From NCBI RefSeq assembly GCF_014217835.1, contig NZ_CP055263.1, positions 4,963,501 to 5,027,500 of the forward strand: 64,000 nt of DNA, read 5' to 3'. The stretch is from Metabacillus sp. KUDC1714 (lineage in GTDB: Bacteria; Bacillota; Bacilli; Bacillales; Bacillaceae). How positions within the stretch are numbered: the first letter of the stretch is position 1; each line of letters starts with the position of its first letter. Below are positions 63,271 through 64,000 of this stretch, piece by piece. The notes below the pieces were generated by a model, which did not search any database, was not told the DNA's origin, and worked only from the letters and a program-made list of their open reading frames with translations. Made by a program: the position numbers and the translations under genes.

Positions 63271-64000
63271 ATGATTACATTAAAGGATGCTGAATTTTAC
63301 AAAGAAAATGGATACTTACTTGTTAAAGGGGTTTTTAACAAAGGTGAAGTAGAAGAAATGAAAAATGCCGTTGAACAAATTATTCAGCGTGCAGCCAATG
63401 CAAAACTTGATCGAAATGCCGCTTGGCAAGGGGAGTACATTCCACCAAACGAGTTAAAAAAACTTGTTTTGAAAGGGTTTCATGACGTTCATTATCATGA
63501 TTCATCTTTCACTAAAGCCGTTATCCATCCAAATATGGTCTCTATTTTACAAAAGTTAATCGGACCGAATGTTCAATTACATCACTCCAAAATGCTTGTT
63601 AAACCACCTGAAAAGGGAGCTGCTTTTCCTATGCATCAGGATCATCCGTATTTTCCTCATGAAAGTCATACCATGATGGCAGCCAGTGTTCATCTTGATG
63701 ATGCAGACTTGGAAAATGGATGTCTAAGAGTCATACCAAAATCTCATAAAGAAGGATCTATTCCTCATGTAGGGCGTCACTATTTAAATCATAAGGAATA
63801 TCCGATTTCCATAGGAACTCCATGCCCTGCAGAAGCAGGAGACGTTCTGTTTTTTAATTATTTAACAATACACGGCTCTGACAGTAATCGGAGCGATCGT
63901 CCACGTAGAAACGTACTTTTCCAATATCGCGACCCTGATGATAAACCGTCTGCCGATGTACACGTGAACTGGGGACAAGGCTTAATGGTCTGTGGAGAAA
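63271..64000 (+). CDS. Phytanoyl-CoA dioxygenase (PhyH) family, 3' end outside the window
   Basis: At least 243 aa; open at the window edge. AAGGTGG lies about 8 bases before the ATG. Fe(II)/2-oxoglutarate signature His122-x-Asp124 (MHQDHPYF), distal His in YLTIHGSDSN and the 2-oxoglutarate Arg in RSDRPRRNVLFQYR. Oxidises a C-H bond with 2-oxoglutarate and oxygen. In sugar loci such enzymes are found beside AraC regulators and may act on a glycoside or a non-sugar aglycone; the substrate is unknown. Confidence 0.88.
   Translation, partial: MITLKDAEFYKENGYLLVKGVFNKGEVEEMKNAVEQIIQRAANAKLDRNAAWQGEYIPPNELKKLVLKGFHDVHYHDSSFTKAVIHPNMVSILQKLIGPNVQLHHSKMLVKPPEKGAAFPMHQDHPYFPHESHTMMAASVHLDDADLENGCLRVIPKSHKEGSIPHVGRHYLNHKEYPISIGTPCPAEAGDVLFFNYLTIHGSDSNRSDRPRRNVLFQYRDPDDKPSADVHVNWGQGLMVCGE

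Noticed and set aside
1..64000. Prophage, CRISPR-Cas or biosynthetic gene cluster
   Set aside because: Only isolated scraps (DnaD-like, serine recombinase, DUF2971) were seen; no capsid, tail, cas, NRPS/PKS or lanthipeptide genes.
1..64000. In-frame stops read as a recoded genetic code
   Set aside because: The internal stops are a mixture of TAA, TAG and TGA, all genes also use ordinary stops, and frameshifts occur too; decay or sequence error is simpler.

Overview
The window reads as chromosomal DNA of an endospore-forming Bacillaceae bacterium (Bacillus in the broad sense). The DNA is AT-rich, ribosome binding sites are strong (GGAGG or AGGTGA), two-component systems are of the OmpR type, and there is a YabR-like S1 protein, a remnant of the sporulation checkpoint protein Sda, CcpA-type cre sites and many very small proteins. 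No rRNA, tRNA, CRISPR array, prophage or origin was seen.

The left 40 kb is an accessory, gene-poor, decaying region. It holds two two-component systems (0.98-3.7 kb and 10.0-12.1 kb), lipoproteins, a family of small CBO0543-type membrane proteins in several places, a two-domain YdhK (DUF1541) lipoprotein near a metal-ATPase fragment, a secreted glycerophosphodiesterase, and an HTH gene divergent from a broken VWA gene. It also holds a par/Fst-like type I toxin-antitoxin locus, a Cys-His-Asp tandem-repeat protein, an internally duplicated protein and a striking lectin-cysteine protease-MIR fusion (25.9-27.5 kb). From 28.8 to 38.7 kb come DegV, a sugar-efflux-like MFS protein, an aminoglycoside-phosphotransferase-like kinase, a histidine phosphatase, a Nudix hydrolase and a RidA protein. 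Between these lie remnants of IS3, IS6, IS110, serine recombinase, MFS, ABC, DUF2971 and P-type ATPase genes, and several families of short palindromic repeats.

The right part, 40-62 kb and almost all on the minus strand, is a carbohydrate locus. A GntR/LacI hybrid regulator, a GH125 exo-mannosidase and two GH76 alpha-1,6-mannanases (one with a premature stop), followed by two CUT1 permeases and a binding protein, look like an alpha-mannan uptake and degradation system. Next come two Gfo/Idh/MocA oxidoreductase plus sugar isomerase/epimerase pairs, a GH2 enzyme, a chimeric GH127-like/GH116 pseudogene, an enolase-superfamily dehydratase and an aldo/keto reductase, which suggests oxidative handling of a glycoside or acid sugar. 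A rhamnosidase (GH78) fragment, an arylamine N-acetyltransferase, a DUF402 gene with a stop in its acidic motif, an AraC regulator and a divergent PhyH dioxygenase (cut by the window edge) close the window.

A theme throughout is recent gene damage: single in-frame stops (VWA, GH76, DUF402, GH78) and one-base losses in A or T runs (14.6, 27.7 and 34.0 kb). Either the genome is degrading or the assembly carries homopolymer errors. Functions come from motif recognition by eye and were not checked by a search.
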